Source of the DNA: JAGQRJ01 sp041402045 | GTDB taxonomy: Bacteria > Planctomycetota > J058 | Length of the DNA stretch: 43,442 bases | Assembly: GCA_041402045.1 (NCBI GenBank) | Contig: JAWKSZ010000073.1 | Location: 1 to 43,442, forward strand | Direction: 5' to 3' | In this document: one piece after another, positions 15,988 through 24,440 of the stretch | Position numbering within the stretch: the stretch's first letter is position 1 | Layout: each line of letters starts with the position of its first letter | The notes under the pieces: generated by a model | Seen by the model: the letters and a program-made list of their open reading frames with translations, nothing else | Told to the model about the DNA's origin: nothing | Databases searched by the model: none | Program-made: the position numbers and the translations under genes

Positions 15988-17229
15988 ATGGCTGCCGCCC
16001 TACAAGCGGTCAAGGGCTACCTGCGCGGGCGCGTGCTGCTGCTCCCCGCGTCGAAGTCCTTGGTGCTGGGGCGCTCCCTCGAGTCGGACCTCGTGCTCTT
16101 CGGCGGCACCGTCGACGAGCGCCACGCCGAGATCCGCGCGGTCGGCACCGGGCACCAGCTCGTGCCCCGCGGGCGCAAGCCCGTGCGCCTGGGCGGCAAG
16201 CGGATCAAGAAGCCCATGCCCCTGGCCCAGGACGACACCTTCGAGGTGGGGGCCCACCAGTTCGTCTACCACGCCCAGGCGCCGGACTCCGCCGCCCGGG
16301 ACCTCGACCGCCGCCTGCACGCGCGCCCGGACCTCGAGCGCTACCGCATGCTGCGCAAGATCGCGGCGAACCAAGCCGAGATCACCTACCTCGGGGTCGA
16401 CCAGGAGACCGGGGAGCGCCTCGGGATCCGGATCCTCAAGGCCGAACGCCAGGCCCACCCCCTGGAGCTGCGGAAGTTCATCGTGCGGGCCCTGATCGGG
16501 CTCGTGCTCGGGAACGAGCTGTTCCTCGAGGTCCACGCCCTGCGCAGCTCCGGCGGGATCCTCTACGCCGTGCTCGACCACGTGGACAGCGCGCTCAAGC
16601 TCGAGCAGTTCGTGCGCGACAAGTCCCCCACCACCCCCCTGACCGCAGTCGAGGTCTCGCGCCAGTTGGCGGAGATCCTGGCCTTCGCCCGCACCAAGCG
16701 GATCGTGGTCGCCAAGCGCAAGAAGTCGGGGGTGCTCGTCGCCAAGAGCGGGGCCACGGTCCGGGTCCAGGCCTTCGACCCCACCCGCGAGCTGGAGCAG
16801 GAGCTGTGCCAGCTCCAGGTGTTCCGCGACCTGTGCGCGTCGATCGAGGTCGACCCCCAGCCCCTGATCGACGCGGGGTTCCCCGAACCCAAGAGCGAGG
16901 CCGAGGCCCGGCTGGGGCAGCTCGCCGACGAGTACGCCGAGGCCTACTCCGTGGGGCGGATCCTCTACCACCTGCTCACCGGGCGGGCCTTCGCGCCGAG
17001 CGTGGTCAAGGAGGTCCAGGCCGCGGGGATCCTCCGCCGTCGCGGGCGCGAGGCCCCCGCGCTGTTCCAAGAGCTCCCCCTGCCGGCCCTCGAGCTCCTG
17101 GAGCGGACCCTCGTCCCCCGGCACAAGCGCCACCACCGGACCTTGGACTCCCTCCAGGCCGACCTCGGGGAGACGGCGGAGCTGCTCCTGGAGGAGACGG
17201 TGGCCGACTTCGACCCCGACGCCGACTGA
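15988..17229 (+). CDS. FHA domain fused to a degenerate protein kinase (pseudokinase)
   Basis: A 413-residue protein. Residues 8-92 are an FHA-like domain (SKSLVLGRSLESDLVL, VDERHAEI, then RKPVRLGGKRI in place of the usual NGT loop). Residues about 110-400 follow the kinase fold: YRMLRKIAANQAEITYLGVD, a VAIK-like lysine in IRILK, VSRQLAEILAFARTKRIVV in place of the HRD catalytic loop, AFDPT in place of DFG, then EAYSVGRILYHLLTG, which matches the F-helix DxxSLG region, and ERTLVPRHKRH. With no glycine loop, HRD or DFG, it should not phosphorylate. It could be a scaffold or phospho-reader for the active kinases nearby. ATG 15988 is chosen because GGAG lies 6 nt upstream; ATG 15982 in the same frame is an alternative. 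It sits between infC and lpxA. Confidence 0.8.
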   Translation: MAAALQAVKGYLRGRVLLLPASKSLVLGRSLESDLVLFGGTVDERHAEIRAVGTGHQLVPRGRKPVRLGGKRIKKPMPLAQDDTFEVGAHQFVYHAQAPDSAARDLDRRLHARPDLERYRMLRKIAANQAEITYLGVDQETGERLGIRILKAERQAHPLELRKFIVRALIGLVLGNELFLEVHALRSSGGILYAVLDHVDSALKLEQFVRDKSPTTPLTAVEVSRQLAEILAFARTKRIVVAKRKKSGVLVAKSGATVRVQAFDPTRELEQELCQLQVFRDLCASIEVDPQPLIDAGFPEPKSEAEARLGQLADEYAEAYSVGRILYHLLTGRAFAPSVVKEVQAAGILRRRGREAPALFQELPLPALELLERTLVPRHKRHHRTLDSLQADLGETAELLLEETVADFDPDAD

Positions 17230-17344
17230 AGGTCGGGGACGCGCCTGCGTCCCCAGGATCCCGCCAGGGCGCGTAACCGCTGGCCTGGCGGTCCTCGACC
17301 GCCGGCGCGCGGCCCGTCGCGTCGCTGGTCTGTCGGGGGGGGAA

Positions 17345-17374
17345 TGCTAAGATCCGTGGGAGTAGCCGCTTAGC
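17345..17374 (+). promoter_or_regulatory. Extended -10 plus GCTAAG/CTTAGC dyad before lpxA
   Basis: TGCTAAGAT (17345-17353) resembles an extended -10 with start point near 17360. GCTAAG (17346-17351) and CTTAGC (17369-17374) are inverted with a 17-nt gap. The right arm lies in CGCTTAGCG, a 9-mer shared with the element at 14291-14321. Confidence 0.45.
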
Positions 17375-17387
17375 GGCGGAAGGTGCA

Positions 17388-18245
17388 ATGCCCCAGATCC
17401 ACCCCACCGCCATCGTCGAGGACGGCGCGCAGCTCGCGGACGACGTCAAGATCGGTCCGTACTGCTACGTCGGTCCGCACGTGACCCTGGGACCCGGCTG
17501 CGACCTGCGGCAGGGCGCGATCATCGAGGGCCACTCGAGCTTCGGCGCGCACAACACGATCTTCCCCTACGCCGTGCTCGGCTCCGAGCCCCAGGACCGC
17601 AAGTACGAGGGCGAGCCTTCGCGGCTGGAGGTCGGCGACTACAACGTGATCCGCGAGCACGTCACCATCCACATCGGGACCGAGGCCGGCGGGGGCCTGA
17701 CCCGGCTGGGCAGCAAGAACCTGATCATGGCCACCTGCCACGTGGCCCACGACTGCCTCGTGGGCGACCACTGCATCCTGGCCAACGGGGCGGGGCTCGC
17801 CGGGCACGTGATCCTCGAGGACTGGGTAATCGTGGGCGGGCAGTCGGGGATCCACCAGTTCGTGCGCTTGGGCGCCCACTGCATGACCTCGGGCGGCTCC
17901 AAGGTCGGCAAGGACATCCCCCCCTTCACCATGGCCCAGGGCTACCCCGCCCGGGTGCGCGGGATCAACCACGTCGGGCTCAAGCGCCGCGGGTTCTCCG
18001 ACCAGACCGTGAAGGACCTGCGCCAGGTCTACCGCCAAGTGTTCTTCGAAGAGGGCAAGTTCGAGGACCTGATCGAGCAGGCCCGGGTCGACTTCAAGGG
18101 CAGCCACGAGGTCCAGCGCTTCCTGGAGTTCCTCGTCGAGTCCAGCGCCAACCGCGGCTTCATTCGCCCGGTGCGCGGCGAGGAGGACGAGCAGATCAAC
18201 GCTCCGACCCTGCCCCCGGCCAACGCCTCCAGCCGCGCCGACTAG
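17388..18245 (+). CDS. lpxA: UDP-N-acetylglucosamine acyltransferase
   Basis: First enzyme of lipid A synthesis: it moves a 3-hydroxyacyl chain from ACP to UDP-GlcNAc in the cytosol. At 285 residues it is slightly longer than E. coli LpxA (262). Left-handed beta-helix hexapeptides fill residues 1-190 (IHPTAIVEDGAQLADDVKIG). The catalytic His is in ATCHVAHDCLVGD, and KYEGEPSRLEVGDYNVIREH and NHVGLKRRGFS are family motifs. An alpha-helical C-terminal domain and a short polar tail follow. ATG follows GGAAGG (spacing 4-5). Its TAG stop shares CTAG with the stop of kinase 2. LpxA indicates an outer membrane with lipid A. Substrates could come from the FabZ-like step 4 kb away. Confidence 0.95.
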   Translation: MPQIHPTAIVEDGAQLADDVKIGPYCYVGPHVTLGPGCDLRQGAIIEGHSSFGAHNTIFPYAVLGSEPQDRKYEGEPSRLEVGDYNVIREHVTIHIGTEAGGGLTRLGSKNLIMATCHVAHDCLVGDHCILANGAGLAGHVILEDWVIVGGQSGIHQFVRLGAHCMTSGGSKVGKDIPPFTMAQGYPARVRGINHVGLKRRGFSDQTVKDLRQVYRQVFFEEGKFEDLIEQARVDFKGSHEVQRFLEFLVESSANRGFIRPVRGEEDEQINAPTLPPANASSRAD

Positions 18246-20089
18246 CCGAAGAGCGTCCAGAGCAGGAACCCGCCGCCCACCGCGAGGAACAGCGCCAGCG
18301 CGCCGATCGCGATCAGGAGCCCGGTGTTGCCCTTGCCTGCCGAGTCCTCGTGCCTGACCGGCGCGGGGATCACCTGCGGGGACTTCGAGCGCTCGCTGGT
18401 GCCGGTGCCCGCGCCGAGGGGCGGGGCCATGGGGGTCGTGACCTCGAACGAGTCCCCGACATCCGCGGGCTGCACCTGCCCCTGCGGCTGCATGAACATG
18501 CCGGGCTGAGTCGCCTCCTCGTCGGGCGGCACGGCCTCCCCGCTGCGGTCACGGCGGGTCGGGCGCTCGGTCTCACCCGCCGGCGCGCCAGAGAGCTCGA
18601 GGCGCTCGCTGCCCCCCTCGAGCTCGGGCAGCACCCGCTCGCGCACCCACGCCAAGGCTTCGCGGGCGGTCTGGATCCGGTTCTCGGGGAGCTTGGCCAG
18701 GAGCTTGAGGTAGAGCTCCTCGAGGGCGGGGGGCGTGCTCGGCACCGCCGCGCGCAACGAGGGCGGCGTGCTGTAGAGGTGCAGCTGCAGGAACTGGTCG
18801 GCCTTGCGGGCCAGGAAGGGCAGGCGCCCCACCGCCACGCGGTAGATGCTGATCCCGAGCGAGTAGAGGTCCGAGCGCTGATCGACGGCGGAGGGGTCGG
18901 TGATGCTCTCGGGCGAGAGGTAGGCCGGCGAGCCCGTGATCCGCGTGGCCAGGGTCGTGAAGAAGTGCTCGCCGCGGCCGGACTCCTCGGCGTCGAGCAC
19001 CCGCGCGATCCCGAAGTCCATGATCTTGAGCTGCTCGTTCCCCTCGGCGTCGCGGCCGATGCGGAAGTTCTGCGGCTTAATGTCCCGGTGCACGATGTTC
19101 GCCTCGTGCACCGCCGCCAGGCCCTCGAGGGCCTGCTCCAGCAGGCGGACCAGGCGCGGGATCGCCAGGGGTCCCTCCCGGGCCACGGTCTCGTCGAGCT
19201 GCTCGCCCTCGATGCACTCCATGGCCATGTAGTAGGACCCGTCCTGGGTCTCTCCGGCGTCGTAGATCTCGATGATGTTCTCGTGGGCGCAGAAGCTCGT
19301 GGCCAGGATCTCGCGCTTGAAGCGCGCCGCGGCCTCCTCGCTGCGCTGGCCGCCCTTGGTCGCCCGCGCGACCTTGAGCGCCATGGGCTGCAGGCCGTCG
19401 GTGTCGTCCTTGGCGAAGGCGAGGTAGACGGCGCCCATGCCGCCCTCGCCCAGCTTGCGCACGACCCGGAACTTCTGCTCGATCCCGGTGCCCACCAGGT
19501 CGGCGGGGAGCTCCTGAGCGGGGGCGAGCGGGGTCGGGAGCGCGGGGAGCTCGGGCAGCGGCTGCGGCGCGGGGACCAGGGGCGGCGCGGCCGCCACTGG
19601 CTGGGGCAGCGGCCCCAGGGCGCGCACGACCGCGCTCAGGAGCTTCGAGGGCTGCTCGATCCCGGCGAAGGCGCGGGCCTGGAGCGCCGCGCTCAGGCGC
19701 TGGCCGTCCTGGTCGAGGACGCCGCCGACCTGCGCCGTGAGCCGCTGGTCGTCCTCGGCGCTGAGCACCCCGGCGCCGACGAGGGTCGCCCCGATCCGCT
19801 CCCGACTCTGCTGGGCCTGACGGCGGTAGCCCTCCGCGGCCGCGCCGTCGAGCTTGCCCTCGGCTACCGCCAGGCGCAAGAAGGTGTCCTCGCCCTTGAA
19901 GTAGACGCAGCGGCGGGCGGCCTGGTCCAGGTGCGCCAGGACCTGCGGGCTGAGCCCCGCCGCCCCCAGGGCCTGGGTCAGCTCGCCGGGGCGCGCCGTG
20001 CTCAGCGCACGCTGCACCGCCTCCACGGAGCACGCACGGTACTCCAAGGCGGCTTTGGCCAGGAAGAGCTCGAGGAAGCTGAACGCCAC
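18242..20089 (-). CDS. Ser/Thr protein kinase with helical N-terminus and C-terminal anchor (kinase 2)
   Basis: A 615-residue kinase. Residues 1-175 are helical and contain two related modules with AVAEGKLDGAAAEGYRR and IGATLVGAGVLSAEDDQRL, the kind of small helical unit seen at the N-terminus of GspE-like and other planctomycete proteins. After a Pro/Ala linker, the kinase domain spans about 206-480: GEGGMGAVY, LKVARA, HRDIKPQN, MDFGIARVL, SPES. A disordered Pro/Thr-rich stretch leads to one C-terminal TM helix (LLIAIGALALFLAVGGGFLL), so the kinase domain faces the cytosol as a tail-anchored protein with no outside sensor. Starts at GTG 20089 with only GGGG upstream. It is the last gene of a kinase 3 - PilZ - kinase 2 row and also has its own promoter-like sequence. 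Confidence 0.9.
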   Translation of the reverse strand: MAFSFLELFLAKAALEYRACSVEAVQRALSTARPGELTQALGAAGLSPQVLAHLDQAARRCVYFKGEDTFLRLAVAEGKLDGAAAEGYRRQAQQSRERIGATLVGAGVLSAEDDQRLTAQVGGVLDQDGQRLSAALQARAFAGIEQPSKLLSAVVRALGPLPQPVAAAPPLVPAPQPLPELPALPTPLAPAQELPADLVGTGIEQKFRVVRKLGEGGMGAVYLAFAKDDTDGLQPMALKVARATKGGQRSEEAAARFKREILATSFCAHENIIEIYDAGETQDGSYYMAMECIEGEQLDETVAREGPLAIPRLVRLLEQALEGLAAVHEANIVHRDIKPQNFRIGRDAEGNEQLKIMDFGIARVLDAEESGRGEHFFTTLATRITGSPAYLSPESITDPSAVDQRSDLYSLGISIYRVAVGRLPFLARKADQFLQLHLYSTPPSLRAAVPSTPPALEELYLKLLAKLPENRIQTAREALAWVRERVLPELEGGSERLELSGAPAGETERPTRRDRSGEAVPPDEEATQPGMFMQPQGQVQPADVGDSFEVTTPMAPPLGAGTGTSERSKSPQVIPAPVRHEDSAGKGNTGLLIAIGALALFLAVGGGFLLWTLFG

Positions 20090-20106
20090 GGGACCCCAGT
20101 CCGGCG

Positions 20107-20135
20107 ATTGTCGGCGCGATCGGCCTCACCTGCAA
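20107..20135 (-). promoter_or_regulatory. Promoter of kinase 2
   Basis: Minus-strand TTGCAG (20135-20130), a 17-nt spacer and GACAAT (20112-20107) lie just upstream of the GTG start at 20089. The leader would be only about 11 nt. Read by eye. Confidence 0.45.
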
Positions 20136-20163
20136 TCACCCGGTGGGCGCGGCCGGCGGGGAC

Positions 20164-20706
20164 TCAGTCGGCGTCTTGCGTCGCGCGGCGGATCGCGGCG
20201 CTCAGCGCCAGGCGCTGCTCGCCGTCGACGCCGACGAAGGCCATGCCCACCCGCCAGCGGCGCGGGTCGTCGGTGGGGACCACCCGGCGCACCACCGCGC
20301 CGAGCCACAGCGGCTGGAGCCCGGCGGCCTGGAGCTGCAGCCGCAGCTCGGTGCCTGGGGCGAGGTCCGGTGGGGCGTAGCCGCTGACGTGGCGTGAGCT
20401 GGGCAGCCCGGGGAACAGGAAGGCCACGCCGCTCTCGCTGAGGTCGAGCACCGAGCACACCCGCGCCCGCGGCTGGAGCGGCGCCGCGTCCCCGGGTTCG
20501 AGGGCGACCTGGCCGTCCCGGGGCTCGACCCGGCGCGCGCCGCGGCGCTCGACGCCGAGCTCGGCCTCCACGGGCCCTCCCACGGTGTGCGGGTGGCGGC
20601 ACAGCGGGCAGCGGCCGGTGCGCCCGCAGTCGCTGCGCGGAGCGAACACGCGCTTGCCGCAGGCCGGGCAGGCGTAGACCACGTAGTCTTGGGCCGTCTT
20701 GCTCAT
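20164..20706 (-). CDS. Zinc-ribbon PilZ-domain protein
   Basis: A 180-residue protein with an N-terminal CxxC...CxxC zinc ribbon (ACPACGKRVF, CPLCRHPH, residues about 12-42) and a C-terminal PilZ domain. The c-di-GMP signature is complete: RxxxR in RRGARRVEPR and D-x-S-x-x-G in DLSESGVAF, followed by the strand WRVGMAFVGVD. It should therefore bind c-di-GMP. ATG 20706 follows the kinase 3 stop by one base (TGA-G-ATG), with GAGGACTGAG in front, so translation is coupled. The gene links c-di-GMP to Ser/Thr kinase signalling in this operon (inference). The same frame is open upstream, but that part is antisense-like and overlaps kinase 3. Confidence 0.82.
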   Translation of the reverse strand: MSKTAQDYVVYACPACGKRVFAPRSDCGRTGRCPLCRHPHTVGGPVEAELGVERRGARRVEPRDGQVALEPGDAAPLQPRARVCSVLDLSESGVAFLFPGLPSSRHVSGYAPPDLAPGTELRLQLQAAGLQPLWLGAVVRRVVPTDDPRRWRVGMAFVGVDGEQRLALSAAIRRATQDAD

Positions 20707-20707
20707 C

Positions 20708-22825
20708 TCAGTCCTCGATCGCCACGGTCCAGAAGCCGCCGCTGAAGCGCTCGTCCTGGGGGTCGTCCGCCGGGAGCCCGGCGGCGCGCATTTGCTGGAG
20801 CTCGGCCGGGGTCGGCAGGCGCTGGCCGAGGTGCTCGGCGTAGGCCCGGGCCGTGACCTCGCGCACACCCTCGACCGGGGCGCCGCCCGCCGCGGGGTCC
20901 GGCGCCTGCTCGCCGGCCCAGCCGCTGGGCGGGGCGAGGAACTGATCCTGGCTGGCGCGCTCGTACCAGCGCTGGAACTCGGCGTTGCTCACCGGCTCGC
21001 GGCGGACCACCGCCCCGGACTCCAGGCGCACCCGGCCGGGGTCGCTCTCGACCGCGCCCAAGGACGACGAGACTCGCGACCAGGCGGCCTCGAGCCCCGC
21101 GGCCTCGGCGCGCGGTCGCAGCGCGCGGAGCGCAGCCTCGACGGCGCCCCGGGCGCCGCGGGGGGCGCCCTCCAGCTCCTGGAGCTCGGCGATCACGGCG
21201 TGGCGCTCCTCGAGCTCGGCCCACAGCGCGTCCCGCGCGCGCACGACCTCCTCGTCGGCTCCGGCGGCCACCGCGTCGTCGAGGGCGCAGTAGGTCGCGT
21301 GGAGGTCGCCCTCGGCGCGCGCGCGCTTGGCGCGGGTCAGCGCGTCGTCGCGGCGCGCCGCCTGCAGCCGCCGCGCCAGCGCGCGGGTGGAGCGACCGAG
21401 GCTGCGCTCGACCCCCGCCCAGGCCGCGAGGGCCGCGGGCACGTCGCCGCGCTCCCAGGCCTCGTCGCCGCGCTCGGCGGCGGCCCGGGCGTCCGGGGCC
21501 AGCCCCGCGAGCACGCCGAACTCCCGCACCGCGCGAGGGAGCGCGGGGTCGTCGGGGGTCGGAGGGTCGACCTCCTCGGGGTCGTCCACGGGGCCGTCGG
21601 GGTCCAGGGGGTCGGTCAGCCGGGGCTCCTGGGGGGGGTCGCCCCCGCTCAGGGCGAACACGAGCCCCAGGACCAGGAGCATGACCAGCGCGAACCCCGC
21701 GAGGAGCAGGGTCGGGGGCGCGTCGGAGGCGGCGCCCTGCGGGCCGCGGTCGCGCCCGGCGTCGTCGGAGAACAGGTCGCCGCCGAAGCCGTGATCCCGG
21801 GCCACGAGCCGGCTCAGGGCGCGGCGCAGCTGCGAGGCGTCGGGGCGCTGGTCCGGATCCTTGGCCAGCATGCGGTCGACGACGTCGCTCAGCCCGTCGC
21901 TGACCTCGGCCCGATCGCTGAGCCGCGGGGCGTCGAGGTCCATGTTCGCGGTGATGTACTCGACCTTGCTCCGCGCGGGCCAGGGGGTGCCCCCGCTGAA
22001 CAGCTGGAAAGCGAGGATTCCCAGCGAGAACACGTCGGACTTGAGGGTCGCCTCCTTGCCGCGGATCACCTCCGGCGCCACGTACTTCGCGGTGCCGAGG
22101 AAGCGCCCCTCGAGGGACTCGCTCTTGTCGATCCCCTGCATTTGGGCCAGGCCGAAGTCGGTGACCTTCACGTGCACGTCGAACACGTCGCGCAGCTCGA
22201 CGCCGTAGCGCGCGCGGCTGTCGACGAGCATCACGTTGCTGGGCTTTATGTCCCGGTGCCCGATCCCGCGCTCGTGGGCCGCGAGCAGCCCGTCCAGGAG
22301 CTGCATCAGCACGACGACCCCGTCCTCCTCGGACAGGGGGCCCTCCTCCAGGCGCTCCTTGAGGGTCTCGCCCTCGATCAGCTCCATGGTGAAGTAGAGC
22401 CGGCCCTCGACCGCGCCGACCTCGAACACGGTGACCACGTTCGGGTGCTCGATCAGCGCCGCGTTGGCCGCCTCGCGCAGGAAGCGCTTCACGTAGGTCG
22501 GGTCGTGGGCGATCTTGGCCTTCATGACCTTGAGCGCGACCTGCCGCTCGCGCTCGGGGCGCTCGGGGTCCTCGGCCAGGTAGACCTCGGCCATGCCGCC
22601 CTTGCCCAGCCGGCCGCGCATCGACTGCGAAGGGGCTCGCGGCGCACCACAGCGGGTGCCCCGAGGTGGGGACCGTGGGCAGGAGGCGCTCGACGAGGCG
22701 TCCTTGGGCTCGGAGGCGCGTAGCGCTGGCGGGCGTAGTCGAGGAAGTCGCTGCCGAGCTGCACCTCTGCCCGGCTGGTCGCCGGAGCGCCAGACCGATG
22801 CTGAACTCTTCGGCCGCTCCGACAT
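20708..22825 (-). CDS. Ser/Thr protein kinase with SUMF-like C-terminus (kinase 3), N-terminus damaged
   Basis: A kinase with GKGGMAEVY (about residue 73), LKVMKA, HRDIKPSN, VTDFGLAQ and VAPEVIRG, ending near residue 345. A single TM helix follows (LLLAGFALVMLLVLGLVFAL), then an acidic Pro linker, a coiled-coil-like Ala/Arg/Glu region, and a SUMF-like domain (REPVSNAEFQRWYERA, then ARAYAEHLGQRLPTPAEL). The literal first 69 residues are Ser/Pro/Arg-rich nonsense. The natural N-terminus appears in other frames as GSDFLDYARQRYA and then RLRAQGRLVERLL, so one to three frameshifts lie at about 22626-22760. The start codon given is therefore nominal. It heads the row with the PilZ gene and kinase 2 and diverges from the vWA gene, whose start is damaged too. 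Confidence 0.83.
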   Translation of the reverse strand: MSERPKSSASVWRSGDQPGRGAARQRLPRLRPPALRASEPKDASSSASCPRSPPRGTRCGAPRAPSQSMRGRLGKGGMAEVYLAEDPERPERERQVALKVMKAKIAHDPTYVKRFLREAANAALIEHPNVVTVFEVGAVEGRLYFTMELIEGETLKERLEEGPLSEEDGVVVLMQLLDGLLAAHERGIGHRDIKPSNVMLVDSRARYGVELRDVFDVHVKVTDFGLAQMQGIDKSESLEGRFLGTAKYVAPEVIRGKEATLKSDVFSLGILAFQLFSGGTPWPARSKVEYITANMDLDAPRLSDRAEVSDGLSDVVDRMLAKDPDQRPDASQLRRALSRLVARDHGFGGDLFSDDAGRDRGPQGAASDAPPTLLLAGFALVMLLVLGLVFALSGGDPPQEPRLTDPLDPDGPVDDPEEVDPPTPDDPALPRAVREFGVLAGLAPDARAAAERGDEAWERGDVPAALAAWAGVERSLGRSTRALARRLQAARRDDALTRAKRARAEGDLHATYCALDDAVAAGADEEVVRARDALWAELEERHAVIAELQELEGAPRGARGAVEAALRALRPRAEAAGLEAAWSRVSSSLGAVESDPGRVRLESGAVVRREPVSNAEFQRWYERASQDQFLAPPSGWAGEQAPDPAAGGAPVEGVREVTARAYAEHLGQRLPTPAELQQMRAAGLPADDPQDERFSGGFWTVAIED

Positions 22826-22907
22826 GTCGTTACCGGTAGCAAGTCTGGGCCCGCCTTCGCGCGCCCCGGCGCGCCCGCCTCAGCGGTCGGCCCGGCTATC
22901 CTGAGCC

Positions 22908-24440
22908 GTGGAGTTCGCCCGTCCGATCACGGCTGATCCTGGCGCTGCCCGCCGCTGCTCGTGGTGTTCGGCGCCGGCGCAGGGCGCCGTGGGCCTCGTC
23001 CCCACAGCGGCGACGCGAGCAGCTTCCGCGTGCGCGCCCTGGGGAGGTGCTCTGGTGGCCCTGGCGGTGGCCGGGGCCCGGGCCAACCTCCCCCACCGCG
23101 AGCAGGCGGTGGTGTTCGCCCTCGACGTCTCGGACAGCGTCCCCGGCGGCGCGGACCCACGCCCTGAGCTGGGCCCAGGCCTGGGGCGCGCGGGAGAAGG
23201 ACGACCGCGCGGCGCTGCTGGCCTTCGCCGGGGCGCGGATCGAGCGGCCCCTGCAGCGGGCCCTTCGCCCGCGGTTCCCTCCCGACGGGCTGGTGCGAGC
23301 ACCTGAACCTGGCCCCACGCCCCTGCGCACCGCGGAGCGCGCTCCTGCGCAGCGAGGTCGGCGACCGGCGAGTGGTCGTGTTCAGCGACGGCGACCGCGC
23401 CGCGCGGCGCGAGGCGCTGTCCTCGCCAGCGCAGGGATCCCGGCGGTGACCACCGTCGTCGCCGACGCACCCGCGCCGCGGAGGTGCTCGTGAAGCACGC
23501 CCAGAGCCGTCGCCGAGGGCCGCTCCTGATCCAGGTCGAGCTCCAGGCGGGCGGCGCGGGCGAGGCGGAGGTGAGGCTGACCCGGGACCCGCCCGGCGGG
23601 ACGCCCTCGGCGCCGGGTGCGCCTGCGCCCCGACGTCAACCACGTGACCTTCCGCGACCAGCTCAGGGACGCAGGGCTCGTGACCTACACCGCGCGGGTC
23701 GACGCCGAGGGACGAGACGCGAACAACGTCGGGGGCGACCTGGTCCGGGTGCGCGGGCGGCCGGGAGTGCTACGTGCAGGCCGGCGGCGCCGAAGGCAGG
23801 CCGCGCCCGCTGCAGTGCTCGAAGGCCGCAGGTTCCGCGTGCGCGACACGGCCCCGGCCCCCGGCGGGCTGGCCGAGCTCGCCGGCGCTACTCGGCATTG
23901 GTCGTGGGCGACGTGGGCGCCGAGCCTGGAGCAGCGAGGCGCTGGAGAACCCGGCGCTGGGTGTTCGAGCACGGCGGCGGGGTCCTGGCGCTGAAGCAAA
24001 ACGCCACGGCCTGGGGGCACCCAGACGCCGCTGGAGCAGGCGCTCCCCGTGCGCTGTGACGTCCCCGACAAGGAGGGCCTGCCAGCGTGGCCTGGTGCTG
24101 CTGCCTGGACGCCTCCCAAGGAGCTATGGGCGCCTACGCCGGCAGCGCCACGCGGCTCGAGCTGGCAAGGAGGCGCCGAGCGCGCCTGGGCCCAGCCCTG
24201 GGATCGGATCCGGGGTCGTGAGCTGCACGCGCCCGACTGGTCCACCTCGGCGGGGTCAGGCCCGGGCCTTGCCCAGCAGCTCGCGGCCTACCAGGACGAG
24301 GCGGGACGCGAATCGGGCGGCGCTGCGCGCCTGGCCAGAGCGCGGTCGACCGCGCGCTGCGCACCGGTCCTGCTCACCGACGGCCACGCCGAGCCTGCTG
24401 AGCTCCAGCCGGCTCGAGCGCTGACCCGGGCGGGGGTCGC
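22908..24440 (+). pseudogene. 5' part of the vWA membrane protein gene, broken by many frameshifts
   Basis: GTG 22908 opens MEFARP, the typical first residues of large planctomycete vWA/glutamine-amidotransferase-like membrane proteins. The expected protein can be followed only by hopping frames: ALVALAVAGARANLPHREQAV and FALDVSDSVP (vWA strand with DxSxS-like motif), KDDRAALLAFAGARIERPL, GDRRVVVFSDGD, LLIQVELQAGGAGEAEVRL, RPDVNHVTFRDQL with GLVTYTARVD, YSALVVGDVGAEP, LEQALPVRCDVPDKEG. Each piece lies in another frame than its neighbour, roughly every 40-150 bases. Such density, at host-like base composition and with neighbouring text conserved, points to a poor-quality consensus rather than natural decay. 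The true gene is probably one uninterrupted reading frame from 22908 to 25752. Confidence 0.75.

Noticed and set aside
14126..15988. Long minus-strand frame running into rpmI
   Set aside because: Only the last 68 codons are L35. The rest is antisense of infC and the ThrRS-like gene and has no family features.
22708..22728. Near-identity of GGCTCGGAGGCGC(G)TAGCG to the leader sequence at 14303-14322 (18 of 19)
   Set aside because: It lies in the frameshifted kinase 3 start, lacks the GCTAAG left arm and is probably a chance match of GC-rich text.
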